The translations under genes were made by a program, and so were the position numbers. A stretch of DNA of 64,000 nucleotides from Bacillota bacterium (lineage in GTDB: Bacteria; Bacillota; SHA-98; UBA4971), in assembly GCA_030024085.1 (NCBI GenBank), contig JASEJE010000018.1:1-64000 (forward strand), written 5' to 3'. Shown piece after piece: positions 46,050 to 54,676 of this stretch. The stretch's first letter is position 1. The number at the start of each line of letters is the position of its first letter. Under the pieces are notes generated by a model that was not told the DNA's origin, did not search any database, and saw only the letters and a list, made by a program, of their open reading frames with translations.

Positions 46050-46258
46050 CTAAGTAGATCGCCACAAATTCGCGCTACTTTTCAGCGCGCAAGTCCTGTT
46101 CAGGTTGCCGGTGTTGCACTCCGGGGACGGCGCGTGCGGTGAGATGCGTTCGAATTTGGCGCACGGGCCAGCCAAATTCCAGGCGCCCCGCCCTAGCAAG
46201 CACCGGCAACCCCGACACCGTCAGGAGAAGTGGCGCAAACTTATGGCGCCGTACTTAG
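46050..46258. repeat. Long interspersed structured element, copy 3
   Basis: 209 bp, CTAAGTA...TACTTAG, starting 3 bp after the flgH stop. It contains the CGCGCT/AGCGCG hairpin, the GTTGCCGGTG core, a perfect GAATTTGGC/GCCAAATTC stem and CACCGGCAAC. An open frame in it (AKFQAPRPSKHRQPRHRQEK) continues in frame into flgI, although flgI probably starts after the element. Confidence 0.9.
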
Positions 46259-46293
46259 ACAGACCTGTCAGAGAGCAGGGGGTGGAACCTGCC

Positions 46294-47712
46294 ATGGAAC
46301 GAGATCAGTGCCCTGGCGGCCCTCATCGCCGCCGCGACCAGCGCGGCGCCAATGGCTCAAGCGCCAGGCGGATGGCCGCCACGCGCGTGCGAGCCATACG
46401 GAGCGCGCAAACCACACAGGCCGGACAGCAGGCCGCGCCCGCTGTCCCCGGTGTGCACCACCGACAGCACCTGGAAAGGCTGCAGCAGTCGCCCCGCTCA
46501 CACCTGGCGCTGGCCGTCCTCATCGCGGTCGTGACGCTTGCGGGCGTGTCTGCGGGGTTTGCGCCGGCAGTCTGCGCTGAGTCTAGGATCAAGGACATCG
46601 CCCACGTGGAGGGCGTGAGAGACAACGACCTCATCGGCTACGGCCTCGTCGTCGGGCTGAAGGGCACAGGGGACTCCAGTGGGGCGATGTTCACCGTCCA
46701 GTCGGTCGCCAACATGTTGATGCGGTTCGGCATCAAGATCACGCCGGACCAGATGCGTGTCAAGAACGTCGCCGCGGTCATGGTCACCGCGAGGCTCCCG
46801 GCGTTCGCCCGCGTCGGGGACCGCCTCGACGTGGTGGTGTCGTCGGTGGGCGATGCGCGGAGCCTCGAGGGTGGCACGCTTCTACTCACGCCGCTCCTCG
46901 GGCCCGACGAGAAGATGTACGCCGCAGCGCAGGGGGTTGTCTCGCTCGGTGGCGGGGCAGCGGGGACCAGGCAAAAGGTGCATCCAACCGTGGCCAGGAT
47001 ACCAGAGGGTGCCACGGTCGAGCGGGAGCTTGCCACGGCCATCGCAGGCGCGACGGCCGGCACGATCACCCTTGCCCTCGCCGAGCCGGACTTCGTTACG
47101 GCCGATCGCATGGCGAGGGCCATATGCGCGCACCTGGGCGAGGGAGTGGCAAAGGCCACCGACGCTGGTGCCGTCGATGTGCGGGTGCCGCCCGAATACG
47201 CCGACAACCTGGTCGCCCTCGTGGCGCTCATCGGCGAGATCCCTGTGACGGCTGATGTGCCGGCCCGGGTCGTCTTCAACGAGCGTACGGGCACCGTCGT
47301 CATCGGCGGGACGGTCAGGATACTTCCGGCGGTGGTGTCCCACGGGAGCCTGCGGGTGCAGATCTCTGCAAGGGCGGAGAGTCCGGCTCTCACTGCTCCC
47401 GGAGGAGGCGGCGCGCAGGCCACGGCCGAGACCGAGGCCGGAGCTGCGAACTCGCAGCCTGGCCCGCAGCCGACTCCGGGCCTGGACTCAAATCTGACCT
47501 CCGCTGAGGGCGGGTCCGTGCGGCCGGGCCGGGGCCAGGTTGCCGCGGCTGCCGGGACGGGGGGCACGGTGTTCGACATCTCCTCGATGGACACGGTGGA
47601 CGCCCTCGTGGCGGCGCTGAACGCCGTCGGAGCGACGCCCCGGGACATCATCGCCATCCTGCAGGCGCTCAAGGCGTGCGGAGCCCTTCTCGCGGAGATC
47701 GAGGTCCTCTAA
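46294..47712 (+). CDS. flgI: Flagellar P-ring protein FlgI
   Basis: The mature region begins at SRIKDIAHVEGVRDNDLIGY, followed by GLVVGLKGTGDSS and RFGIKITPDQMRVKNVAAVM; later come GGTLLLTPLLGPDEKMYAAA, AVDVRVPPEYADNLVAL-like VPPEYADNLVALVALIGEIP, VVIGGTVRI and a C-terminal domain. FlgI forms the P-ring in the peptidoglycan layer. A signal peptide (HLALAVLIAVVTLAGVSAG) precedes it after ~65 Arg/Gln-rich residues. ATG 46294 is a compromise: the frame is open back through the repeat element to TTG 46105, and GTG 46282 is also possible. A ~50-residue low-complexity insert lies near the C-terminus. Confidence 0.85.
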   Translation: MERDQCPGGPHRRRDQRGANGSSARRMAATRVRAIRSAQTTQAGQQAAPAVPGVHHRQHLERLQQSPRSHLALAVLIAVVTLAGVSAGFAPAVCAESRIKDIAHVEGVRDNDLIGYGLVVGLKGTGDSSGAMFTVQSVANMLMRFGIKITPDQMRVKNVAAVMVTARLPAFARVGDRLDVVVSSVGDARSLEGGTLLLTPLLGPDEKMYAAAQGVVSLGGGAAGTRQKVHPTVARIPEGATVERELATAIAGATAGTITLALAEPDFVTADRMARAICAHLGEGVAKATDAGAVDVRVPPEYADNLVALVALIGEIPVTADVPARVVFNERTGTVVIGGTVRILPAVVSHGSLRVQISARAESPALTAPGGGGAQATAETEAGAANSQPGPQPTPGLDSNLTSAEGGSVRPGRGQVAAAAGTGGTVFDISSMDTVDALVAALNAVGATPRDIIAILQALKACGALLAEIEVL

Positions 47713-47765
47713 CGAGCGTACAGAAATGATCCCGACTTTGGGATGGGTTGCTGGTGACTCAAAGA
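47711..47765. repeat. Partial copy of the short palindromic element
   Basis: The stretch ACAGAAATGATCCCGACTTT...TGCTGGTGACTCAAAGAGAG closely matches the inverted complement of the right half of the 8760-8885 element. It lies between flgI and flgJ. No opposite end is recognised. Confidence 0.65.
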
Positions 47766-47805
47766 GAGACAACGGACGTGCATCTCTCCAAGGAGGAACG
47801 GACCA

Positions 47806-48264
47806 GTGGACGATGTGAGAGTGGGCAATGCGGGGACTTGCCCGCAAGCCATGGCTCTGCACCACACCGAGACGGCTCTCGTGGCTCCCTCTGCCTCTGC
47901 TACTGCGACCAGGGCTGCGCATGGGAGCGCAGGAGCAGCAGGGGCGGCCGCCGGCCGCGCTGCGCGCACCGACGCCGAGCTGAGGAAGGCCTGTGAGGAA
48001 CTGGAGTCGGTATTCCTGCAGGAGCTCCTCAAGGAGATGCGCAGGACCGTCCCGAAGGACGACCTCTTCGGCGGCGGACGCGGTGAAGACGTCTTCCAGA
48101 GCATGTTCGACCAGGAGATCGCGAAGAAGATGGCGGAGCGCGGCGGCATCGGCCTTGCGGAGGTCCTCTACAGGCAGTTGTCGCAGCAGGCTGCGCCGCC
48201 GTCACGACTGGGGGGCCACAGCTTGGGCAATTCCGAGGGTGAGAAAAGGCCTGCGGAAGGCTAA
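47806..48264 (+). CDS. flgJ: FlgJ-type rod-binding protein
   Basis: A 152-residue protein with the rod-binding domain of FlgJ (ACEELESVFLQELLKEMRRT, VFQSMFDQEIAKKMAERGGI, GLAEVLYRQL). It lacks the C-terminal muramidase domain of enterobacterial FlgJ, as in many Bacillota. It likely caps or scaffolds the growing rod. The first ~55 residues are an Ala/Gly-rich, poorly conserved region. Start GTG 47806 has AAGGAGG upstream. Last gene before the sigma-28 promoter of flgM. Confidence 0.85.
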   Translation: MDDVRVGNAGTCPQAMALHHTETALVAPSASATATRAAHGSAGAAGAAAGRAARTDAELRKACEELESVFLQELLKEMRRTVPKDDLFGGGRGEDVFQSMFDQEIAKKMAERGGIGLAEVLYRQLSQQAAPPSRLGGHSLGNSEGEKRPAEG

Positions 48265-48289
48265 ACAGCCCGCCCTGACTTGCCGATAA
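48262..48289 (+). promoter_or_regulatory. Sigma-28 (FliA/SigD) promoter of the flgM operon
   Basis: TAAA (48262-48265), a 16-nt spacer and GCCGATAA (48282-48289), matching the consensus TAAA-N15-GCCGATAA apart from one extra spacer base. The flgM start is ~35 nt downstream of the expected transcription start. Confidence 0.8.
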
Positions 48290-48330
48290 GATCACCGAGA
48301 ACGAGTCGGTATCGGAGAGAGGTGCGTGCC

Positions 48331-48627
48331 GTGAAGGTCGAAAACGAGGGGCTACGCAGGATCCTCAGCAGGTACGCAGAACAGGCCGAGGCGAGTAAGT
48401 CCAGGGAGGCTCGGGAGGCCCAGATGAAACCGGAGAAGGCGGAGGCGGACTCAGACGAGGTGGTCGTCTCCGACCGCGCGCGTGAACTTCAGCGCGCGCA
48501 CCAGAGACTCGATGAGATTGCCGCCGCGCGAAAGGCGAGAGCCGAGGCCATTCGCAGGGACCTCGAGGCCGGCACCTACAGGGTGAGCGGCGACATGGTC
48601 GCCCGCAAGCTCGCGAAGCCGTCCTGA
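48331..48627 (+). CDS. flgM: Anti-sigma-28 factor FlgM
   Basis: A 98-residue charged, helical protein. VVVSDRARELQRAHQRLDEI and the C-terminal REAIRRDLEAGTY-like IRRDLEAGTYRVSGDMVARK match the FlgM sigma-28-binding region. FlgM holds sigma-28 inactive until the hook-basal body is complete. GTG 48331 has GAGAGGTG 6 nt upstream. Preceded by a sigma-28 promoter, which gives feedback control. Confidence 0.85.
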   Translation: MKVENEGLRRILSRYAEQAEASKSREAREAQMKPEKAEADSDEVVVSDRARELQRAHQRLDEIAAARKARAEAIRRDLEAGTYRVSGDMVARKLAKPS

Positions 48628-48692
48628 AGGCCGGGCCGGCCCCGCTGGTGTAGCGCCGGCGCCGCGCGGCGATGCGGGGTGAGTGAGTTCGA

Positions 48693-49253
48693 ATGCAGGA
48701 CATCGCTCGAAGGTGCAACGAGATCCTCGAACTCCTCGAGCGAGAGGTCGCCCTTCACAGGGATCTACTCGACCTCTCCCGCCGGGAGCAAGGGCTTCTC
48801 GTTTCTTTTGATACCGACGCCCTCATGACGACGTTGCGCGACGTGGAGGCCGTGGTGGCGAAGACGCGCACGGTGATGGAGGCGAGGCTCGCCCTCCTCG
48901 GCGAGGTCGCGTGCGGCCTTGGCCCGGGCCTGGACCGTGGCCGGGGCCCTGACTCGGGCCGGGGTCTGGTTTCGGGGCGAGGCGGCGCCACGTGCGAGGA
49001 GGTTATGTCCTCGGCCGGGGAAGAGTATGTCGAAAGATACAGGACCATCCTCCAGCAGCTTGCTCCAGTCCTCGAAGAGCATGCCGTGATCAACAGCGGA
49101 AACATCGTGCTCATAAACAACATCCTGGATTACATCGACTTCGCTGCCCGGATGTACGCCGGCCTGGAAAGCCGGAACACATATTCCGCCGACACCATGG
49201 CCCCGAGGAGAAAGGCGGGAAGGCCCAATGCGCTCCACTTTTCTCGGTCTTGA
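48693..49253 (+). CDS. flgN: Flagellar export chaperone FlgN
   Basis: A 186-residue mostly helical protein (NEILELLEREVALHRDLLDL with SRREQGLLVSFDTDALM; RYRTILQQLAPVLEEHAVIN with SGNIVLINNILDYIDFAARM). It matches FlgN, the chaperone for hook-filament junction proteins FlgK and FlgL encoded next. A Gly/Arg/Pro-rich insert (GLGPGLDRGRGPDSGRGLVS) encoded by ~6-bp units at ~48920-48980 interrupts the helices. The 3' end overlaps flgK by 26 nt. Confidence 0.83.
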   Translation: MQDIARRCNEILELLEREVALHRDLLDLSRREQGLLVSFDTDALMTTLRDVEAVVAKTRTVMEARLALLGEVACGLGPGLDRGRGPDSGRGLVSGRGGATCEEVMSSAGEEYVERYRTILQQLAPVLEEHAVINSGNIVLINNILDYIDFAARMYAGLESRNTYSADTMAPRRKAGRPNALHFSRS

Positions 49254-50685
49254 GACCGCACGGCGCGCCCTGGTGGCGCACCAAAGAGCGCTCGAGGTGA
49301 TAGGGCACAACATCGCCAACGCCGGCACGCCCGGCTACGTGCGCCGGGAGCCCATCCTCGCGGCGACGCCGGGCTATGTGGTGGAGACGGGCGCGGGGTT
49401 CAAGCGCCCCGGCACCGTGGGCACGGGCGTCGAGATGGTCAGGATAAAGCGCGTCTTCGACGGATTTCTCGAAAACCGTATCCGCCAGGCCGGAGTGACC
49501 CTGGGCCTGTGGGAGGGCAGGGATGACGCCCTTTCGCAGGTGGAGGCGGTGTTCGGCGAGCCGTCCGATACGGGCCTCGCTGACGCCCTGAACAAGTTCT
49601 TCGCCGCATGGGAGGAGCTTTCCAAGCGACCCGAGAGCATTGCCGCGCGCACCGCGCTCGTGGAGGAGGCCAAGACCCTCGCGTCTTACTTCAACCAGGT
49701 GGTGCGGGGCCTGCGTGAGCTTGCAGGCGACCTTGACGAGGGGGTAGCCACCAGGGTGGACGAGGTAAACTCCCTCGCACGCGAGATCGCCGCCCAGAAC
49801 AAGGAGATCGTGAGGATCACCGCCATCGGCAACGACCCCGCAGACCTCAAGGACAAGCGGGACGTCGCCATAGCACGGCTCTCGAGGCTCGTAAACATGA
49901 GCGCTTTCGAGACGAGGGACGGGTCAGTGGTCATCCGGGTCGGCTCCGGCGAGCTCGTCCGCGGGGACAGGGTGAACGAGCTGCGGTTTGAGTCAGGGAC
50001 CCTGCCTGGGGAATTGCTCGATCCCGGGGTGGAGGAGCAGGAATCCCGCGTGGTTTGGGCGAATGATGGAAACCTGGCAGACATCGGCGGTGGCGAGGTC
50101 GGCGGGCTCCTCCAGGTGAGAAACGCCGACATTGCGGCCTATTACAGAGATATCGAGCAGCTCGTGACCACGCTGGCCGACGAGGTGAACCAGCTTCACG
50201 AGAGCGGGTACGGCATAGACACATCTTCGACTCATGGCATCAAGTTCTTCGAGTATGACGCTGGTCGGCGAGTGCTCGAAGTGAATCTCGCCCTCGATCC
50301 CGATGCTGGCGGCGATGTCGCAAAAGTGGCCGCCTCCGCTACCGAAGGGGTGGTCGGGGACGGTTCGGTGGCACTCACCATCGCAGGCCTTGAGGACGCC
50401 CTCACCATGGGCGGAGACAAGGTCAGCTTCAGTGGGTTCTACCAGCAAGTGATCGCCGACATCGGGACGAACGCCCGGCAGGCGGCGCACATGGTGCAGG
50501 TGCACGAGGCTACGCTGCATCAGTACACGAACAACAAGGACAGCATCTCGGGGGTGGCCATCGACGAGGAGATGGTGAACCTCATGCGTTACCAGCGGGC
50601 GTACGAGGCCGCGGCAAGGCTCACCACTGCCGTAGACGAGATGCTCGACACCCTTATCAACGGGACAGGCCTTGTGGGCAGGTAG
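49228..50685 (+). CDS. flgK: Flagellar hook-associated protein 1, FlgK
   Basis: A 485-residue junction protein. The N-terminus has TARRALVAHQRALEVIGHNI-type residues (LETARRALVAHQRALEVIGH, then NIANAGTPGYVRREP), with DALNKFFAAWEELSKRPES further on. The C-terminus has SGVAIDEEMVNLMRYQRAYE with AAARLTTAVDEMLDTLINGT. It joins hook and filament. ATG 49228 lies within the end of flgN after AGGCGGGAAGG. It is co-transcribed with flgM-flgN-flgL. Confidence 0.93.
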   Translation: MRSTFLGLETARRALVAHQRALEVIGHNIANAGTPGYVRREPILAATPGYVVETGAGFKRPGTVGTGVEMVRIKRVFDGFLENRIRQAGVTLGLWEGRDDALSQVEAVFGEPSDTGLADALNKFFAAWEELSKRPESIAARTALVEEAKTLASYFNQVVRGLRELAGDLDEGVATRVDEVNSLAREIAAQNKEIVRITAIGNDPADLKDKRDVAIARLSRLVNMSAFETRDGSVVIRVGSGELVRGDRVNELRFESGTLPGELLDPGVEEQESRVVWANDGNLADIGGGEVGGLLQVRNADIAAYYRDIEQLVTTLADEVNQLHESGYGIDTSSTHGIKFFEYDAGRRVLEVNLALDPDAGGDVAKVAASATEGVVGDGSVALTIAGLEDALTMGGDKVSFSGFYQQVIADIGTNARQAAHMVQVHEATLHQYTNNKDSISGVAIDEEMVNLMRYQRAYEAAARLTTAVDEMLDTLINGTGLVGR

Positions 50686-50707
50686 CGCGGCGAAGGGGTG
50701 ACGTACC

Positions 50708-51643
50708 TTGCGGATCAGCACAAGCTATCTCCTCAACAACCTTTCCAGGGACATCTCCCAGCAGCTTGCCCGCATGCAGAAGCTGTCGGAGGAGATCTCC
50801 ACGGGAAAGCGCGTGCGAAAGCCCTCCGATGACCCGATCGCCGCGTCGCGTGGGCTCGCCATCCGCGCGCTTCGGGCGGGGGTCACGCAGCACAAGACCA
50901 ACATCGACGATGCCAAGGACTGGCTCGGCGCAACCGAGCGGGCCCTCATGAAGGCGCAGGAGGTCTTCGAGAACGCCGCCGACGCCGCCCTTCGCGCGGG
51001 CAATAGCAGTCTTTCAGACGACGAGCGGCAGGCGCTTGCGCAGGACGTGAACGGGCTCATCTTTGAGCTCGTGGACCTTGCGAACACGCAGTACGATGGC
51101 AGATACATTTTCGCCGGCCTCAAGACCCTGACAAGGCCTTTCCTGCTCACTGAGAACGCGGGGACCCCCAGCTATACTGTCACTTACGAAGGCGCTGACG
51201 GCAGCAAACAAATCGAGGTCGAGCCGGGCACCACGGTGCAGGTCAACACCAACGGCAACGAGGCGTTCATGCAGGGGATTGCCGGGGCGGGCGGCAGGAA
51301 CGTCTTCGAGATCCTGGTGGACCTCCGCGACCACCTTCTTGCCGGCGACTCGTCCGCGACGTTTCGCGACGACATCGCGTCCGACATCGCAGCCACCCAG
51401 GCCGCCCAGGACAGAATCATGAACCTGGTCACGGGCATCGGCGCGAAGGTGCGGCGGCTCGACAGGGCGGCCACGAAACTTTCCCAGGACGCAGTCGAGC
51501 TTGAAGCGCTCCTCTCCAAAACGGAGGATGCTGACGTGTTCAAGGCCATCACGGATCTGCAGTTGCAGGAGACGGTGTACAGGGCCGCGCTCGGGGCGGC
51601 TGCCGGGATAATGCAGACATCTCTTCTGGACTACATGCGTTAA
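50708..51643 (+). CDS. flgL: Flagellar hook-associated protein 3, FlgL
   Basis: A 311-residue flagellin-like junction protein. The N-terminus is RISTSYLLNNLSRDISQQLA with MQKLSEEISTGKRVRKPSDD and PIAASRGLAIRALRAG. The centre includes LANTQYDGRYIFAGLKTLT, the FlgL signature, and the C-terminus is the typical helix (LQETVYRAALGAAAGIMQTS). Start is TTG 50708 after GGGGTGACG. Confidence 0.93.
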   Translation: MRISTSYLLNNLSRDISQQLARMQKLSEEISTGKRVRKPSDDPIAASRGLAIRALRAGVTQHKTNIDDAKDWLGATERALMKAQEVFENAADAALRAGNSSLSDDERQALAQDVNGLIFELVDLANTQYDGRYIFAGLKTLTRPFLLTENAGTPSYTVTYEGADGSKQIEVEPGTTVQVNTNGNEAFMQGIAGAGGRNVFEILVDLRDHLLAGDSSATFRDDIASDIAATQAAQDRIMNLVTGIGAKVRRLDRAATKLSQDAVELEALLSKTEDADVFKAITDLQLQETVYRAALGAAAGIMQTSLLDYMR

Positions 51644-51657
51644 GGGTCGGTGAAGAA

Positions 51658-53994
51658 GTGGCAGAAGGATACAGTTTGAGCCCCGAGGATATCAGGCTCT
51701 TTCTCGACGAAACCCTCGACCAGCTGGAAGTGCTCGAGGAGGAGATCGTCAGGCTCGAAGGCGAGGGCCACGACCCGCGCCTGCTCCAGGACATGTTCCG
51801 CATCGCTCACACCGTCAAAGGTTCGTCGGCCACAGTCGGGCATTCCAGGATGTCCACGCTTGCCCACGCCATGGAAGACGTGTTCGCGGCCATGAGAGAC
51901 GGCAGGCTCGAGCCTCACCGCGAACTGGTCAACGTGCTCCTCGATGCGGTCGATGGTCTGCGGGAGCTTGCTGCAGCGCTGGAGTTCGCATCGTCCGGAT
52001 GTCCCGGCGCCGAGGAGGGGGCCGGCGAGGTGGACATCGGGCCTCTCGTGGCCAGGCTGATGGAGGCTACATCGGCCGAGGCCGGGGCATATGAGGTGCA
52101 CGTGAGGTTTGCGGACGATACGGTGATGCCGCCCGTGCGAGCGCTCCAGGTGATCCAGGTCCTCGAGGGGTTTGGCACCGTCGTGGATTCGCGGCCGTCC
52201 ATCGAAGATATCAGGGCCGAAAAGGTTGGCCTCGACATGTGCGCTACCGTGGCGGCCGCCTCAAGCATTGATGAGGCCATGGTGGAGGCGAAGGTCTACG
52301 AGGTCAGCGATGTTGACCGGGTGGAGGTCCGAAGGTCCCAGGGCTCGGCCCAGGGAAAGGCCGCAGTCGGCGTCGGCCGTGTGCCTGAGCCCGCCGGTCC
52401 GGCGACCGTCCCCACAGGTCCCGCTGGTTCCACAGGTTCCGCTGGTTCCGCCGATCCCGCTGGTCTTGCTGGTGCCGCCGGCTCCGGCGATCCCACCGGT
52501 CCTGACGGTCCTGGTGACCTTCCTGGTTCCGGCGGTCCTGGCACCCCCATTGGCGCGGGCGGTCCGGGTGGGGTCGGCAGGCGCGAACCGGTCGGCGGCG
52601 GTGGCGGCAATGGCGAAGCCGCAACAGAGGATGTCCCAAAGCTCCTCGGGCGGTCCAAGACCGAGACCATCCGGGTCGACGTGGACGCCTTCGACAGGCT
52701 CGTTCGCATTGTGTCTGAGCTTGCAATAGACGAGGCCCGCCTTACCGAGGTCCAGAGGCGGCTTTCAGCGCTGGAGGCGCACTCCGGGCGCATCGAGGAC
52801 CTCGAGCAGATCACGGCTCACATGAACCGGCTCACAACCGAACTCCAGGAAGAGGTCATGAAGGCCAGGATGACGCCGCTTGCCAGCCTCTTCAAGCGGT
52901 TCCCCAGGATGGTGCGGGACACCGCCGCAAGCTCGGGCAAGCTGGTGGAGTTCGTGGTGGAGGGCGAGGATACCGAACTCGACCGCGCTCTTATCGAGGA
53001 AGTGGCGGACCCCATCATCCACCTCCTTCGCAACGCCGTCGGGCACGGCATCGAGTCGCCCGATGAGCGCGTGCGGCGCGGTAAGCCCGAGAAAGGGCGG
53101 GTGCGGCTGGCGGCCCGGCACGTGGAGGATCGCGTGGTCATAACGGTGGAAGACGACGGCGGGGGCATCGACCCCGCCCGCGTCCGCGAGTCGGCCGTCC
53201 GCAAGGGGATGATCGCTCCGGATGATGTCGGGTCCCTTTCGGATGATGAGGCCATCGAACTCATCTTTCAGCCCGGGTTCTCCACTGCGAACCAGGTGAA
53301 CGACGTCTCAGGGCGCGGCGTCGGCCTGGACATCGTCCGCACCAACGTTGAGAGGCTCGGCGGGACCATCCGGGTGAAGACGTCCGTCGGCAAGGGGACG
53401 AGCTTTGCCCTGTCCGTGCCGCTCACCCTGGCGGTGTTCAGGGCGCTCCTCGTTGAGTCGTGCGGCCAGGAGTTCGCGGTGCCGCTGTCGTCGGTGGTCG
53501 AGGTCACGCGCGTGCCATTCTCGGAGGTCAAACCAGTCGGCCAGGGCCACGCGATAGTTTTGAGGGGCAAGGTGCTGCCCGTCTTCGACCTGTGCGACTT
53601 CGCAGCGAGGAGCAACGGGGCGGCGGAGGCGACGGACGCAACACAGGCGACAGAGGCGACAGGGGCGGCGCAGGCCGGAGAGGACTCGCCCAGGGATCAC
53701 CTTGAGCGGTCTACCGGTCGGGCGCTCGTGGTGGTCGCGCGCTATGAGGATATGCGGGTCGGCATCATCGTCGGTTCCCTCCTGGGCGAGCAGGAAATAG
53801 TCATAAAGAGCCTCGGGAGGCTCGCAAGGTGCGCCAGGGGCGTGCTGGGGGGGGCGATCCTGGGTGACGGACGGGTCGCCCTGATCCTCGACGTCGCAAG
53901 AGTGCTCGAAAAGGCCATGGGTCGCAGCCACATTTCCGGGTCAGGTTCTGAGGGAGGGAACGGCGATCGCTCCGATTACCAGTTTCAATGCTAA
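51658..53994 (+). CDS. cheA: Chemotaxis histidine kinase CheA
   Basis: A 778-residue kinase. P1 Hpt: MFRIAHTVKGSSATVGHSRM with phospho-acceptor His51. P2-like region ~145-225. Then a ~80-residue Gly/Pro/Ser/Ala linker (~240-320) with many G-x-x triplets. P3 dimerisation: TIRVDVDAFDRLVRIVSELA. P4 ATPase: HLLRNAVGHGIESPDERVRR (N box), VEDDGGGIDPARV (G1), GFSTANQVNDVSGRGVGLDI (G2 region). P5 CheW-like: KVLPVFDLCDF and MRVGIIVGSLLGEQEIVIKS. It transfers phosphate to CheY and CheB. GTG 51658 has GGTGAAG upstream. A second low-complexity Ala/Thr insert lies in P5. Confidence 0.93.
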   Translation: MAEGYSLSPEDIRLFLDETLDQLEVLEEEIVRLEGEGHDPRLLQDMFRIAHTVKGSSATVGHSRMSTLAHAMEDVFAAMRDGRLEPHRELVNVLLDAVDGLRELAAALEFASSGCPGAEEGAGEVDIGPLVARLMEATSAEAGAYEVHVRFADDTVMPPVRALQVIQVLEGFGTVVDSRPSIEDIRAEKVGLDMCATVAAASSIDEAMVEAKVYEVSDVDRVEVRRSQGSAQGKAAVGVGRVPEPAGPATVPTGPAGSTGSAGSADPAGLAGAAGSGDPTGPDGPGDLPGSGGPGTPIGAGGPGGVGRREPVGGGGGNGEAATEDVPKLLGRSKTETIRVDVDAFDRLVRIVSELAIDEARLTEVQRRLSALEAHSGRIEDLEQITAHMNRLTTELQEEVMKARMTPLASLFKRFPRMVRDTAASSGKLVEFVVEGEDTELDRALIEEVADPIIHLLRNAVGHGIESPDERVRRGKPEKGRVRLAARHVEDRVVITVEDDGGGIDPARVRESAVRKGMIAPDDVGSLSDDEAIELIFQPGFSTANQVNDVSGRGVGLDIVRTNVERLGGTIRVKTSVGKGTSFALSVPLTLAVFRALLVESCGQEFAVPLSSVVEVTRVPFSEVKPVGQGHAIVLRGKVLPVFDLCDFAARSNGAAEATDATQATEATGAAQAGEDSPRDHLERSTGRALVVVARYEDMRVGIIVGSLLGEQEIVIKSLGRLARCARGVLGGAILGDGRVALILDVARVLEKAMGRSHISGSGSEGGNGDRSDYQFQC

Positions 53995-54676
53995 CGAACT
54001 CGAAACGCTCAGAAGCATCCTGGCGAAAGGCATGGAGAGCGCGGCATCGGTGCTTTCAGACATGATTGGCCGCAAGATCGAGATGAGCGTGCCAGACGTG
54101 TGTTTCGTGGCGCGCGATGAGATCTCGAAGGTGGCGAAGCACAGCGTGGAGGAGCCCACGATAGGTGTGAAGATAGGGCTCACGGGCGATGTCACGGGTG
54201 ACGTCATACTCATCTTCCCCCGTCCCAGCGCTCACCGGCTGGTGGACATACTTATGGGCAACGAGCCCGGCACGACCTCCGGCCTGACCGAGATGGGCGG
54301 GTCGGCCCTGTGCGAGGTCGGGAACCTCGCGGGGTCTTTCTTCCTGAACTCGCTGGCAGAGGCCACGGGCCTTCGCGCCATGCCTGCTCCCCCGGTGCTC
54401 GACGGCGAGACGCTGGTCTCCAGGATGCTGGAGGCCTCGGTGGCTCCCAGGGGCGGGGGCGCGGCGAACGGCGCGACGGGGGGTACGACCGAACGCCGCG
54501 GTGGCCCGAGCGAAGGCAAAGGGGAGGGCATGAATGCCCTCGTGGCCCAGACGGTGCTCACACAGAGCCTTCAGAGCATCGAGGCCCTGTTCTTCATAGT
54601 GCCCACTCACGACTCTCTGGCAACCATCCTCAAGGCGCTCGGCCCGGGCAGCTCAAAAGGGAGCGGGGTGATGTAG
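53966..54676 (+). CDS. cheC: CheC-family CheY-P phosphatase, possible ATC start
   Basis: CheC/CheX-like protein of ~236 residues. The second phosphatase helix is conserved (GGSALCEVGNLAGSFFLNSL with E-x-x-N). The first (LETLRSILAKGMESAASVLS) lacks the E-x-x-N pair, so only one site seems active. The first usual start is ATG 54032, but the conserved family N-terminus (ITSFNANELETLRSILAKGM) lies upstream of it in frame. An ATC at 53966 with GGGAGGG 7 nt upstream is well placed, overlapping the cheA end by 29 nt. A Gly/Thr/Arg-rich insert lies at residues ~160-185. Confidence 0.8.
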   Translation: MAPITSFNANELETLRSILAKGMESAASVLSDMIGRKIEMSVPDVCFVARDEISKVAKHSVEEPTIGVKIGLTGDVTGDVILIFPRPSAHRLVDILMGNEPGTTSGLTEMGGSALCEVGNLAGSFFLNSLAEATGLRAMPAPPVLDGETLVSRMLEASVAPRGGGAANGATGGTTERRGGPSEGKGEGMNALVAQTVLTQSLQSIEALFFIVPTHDSLATILKALGPGSSKGSGVM

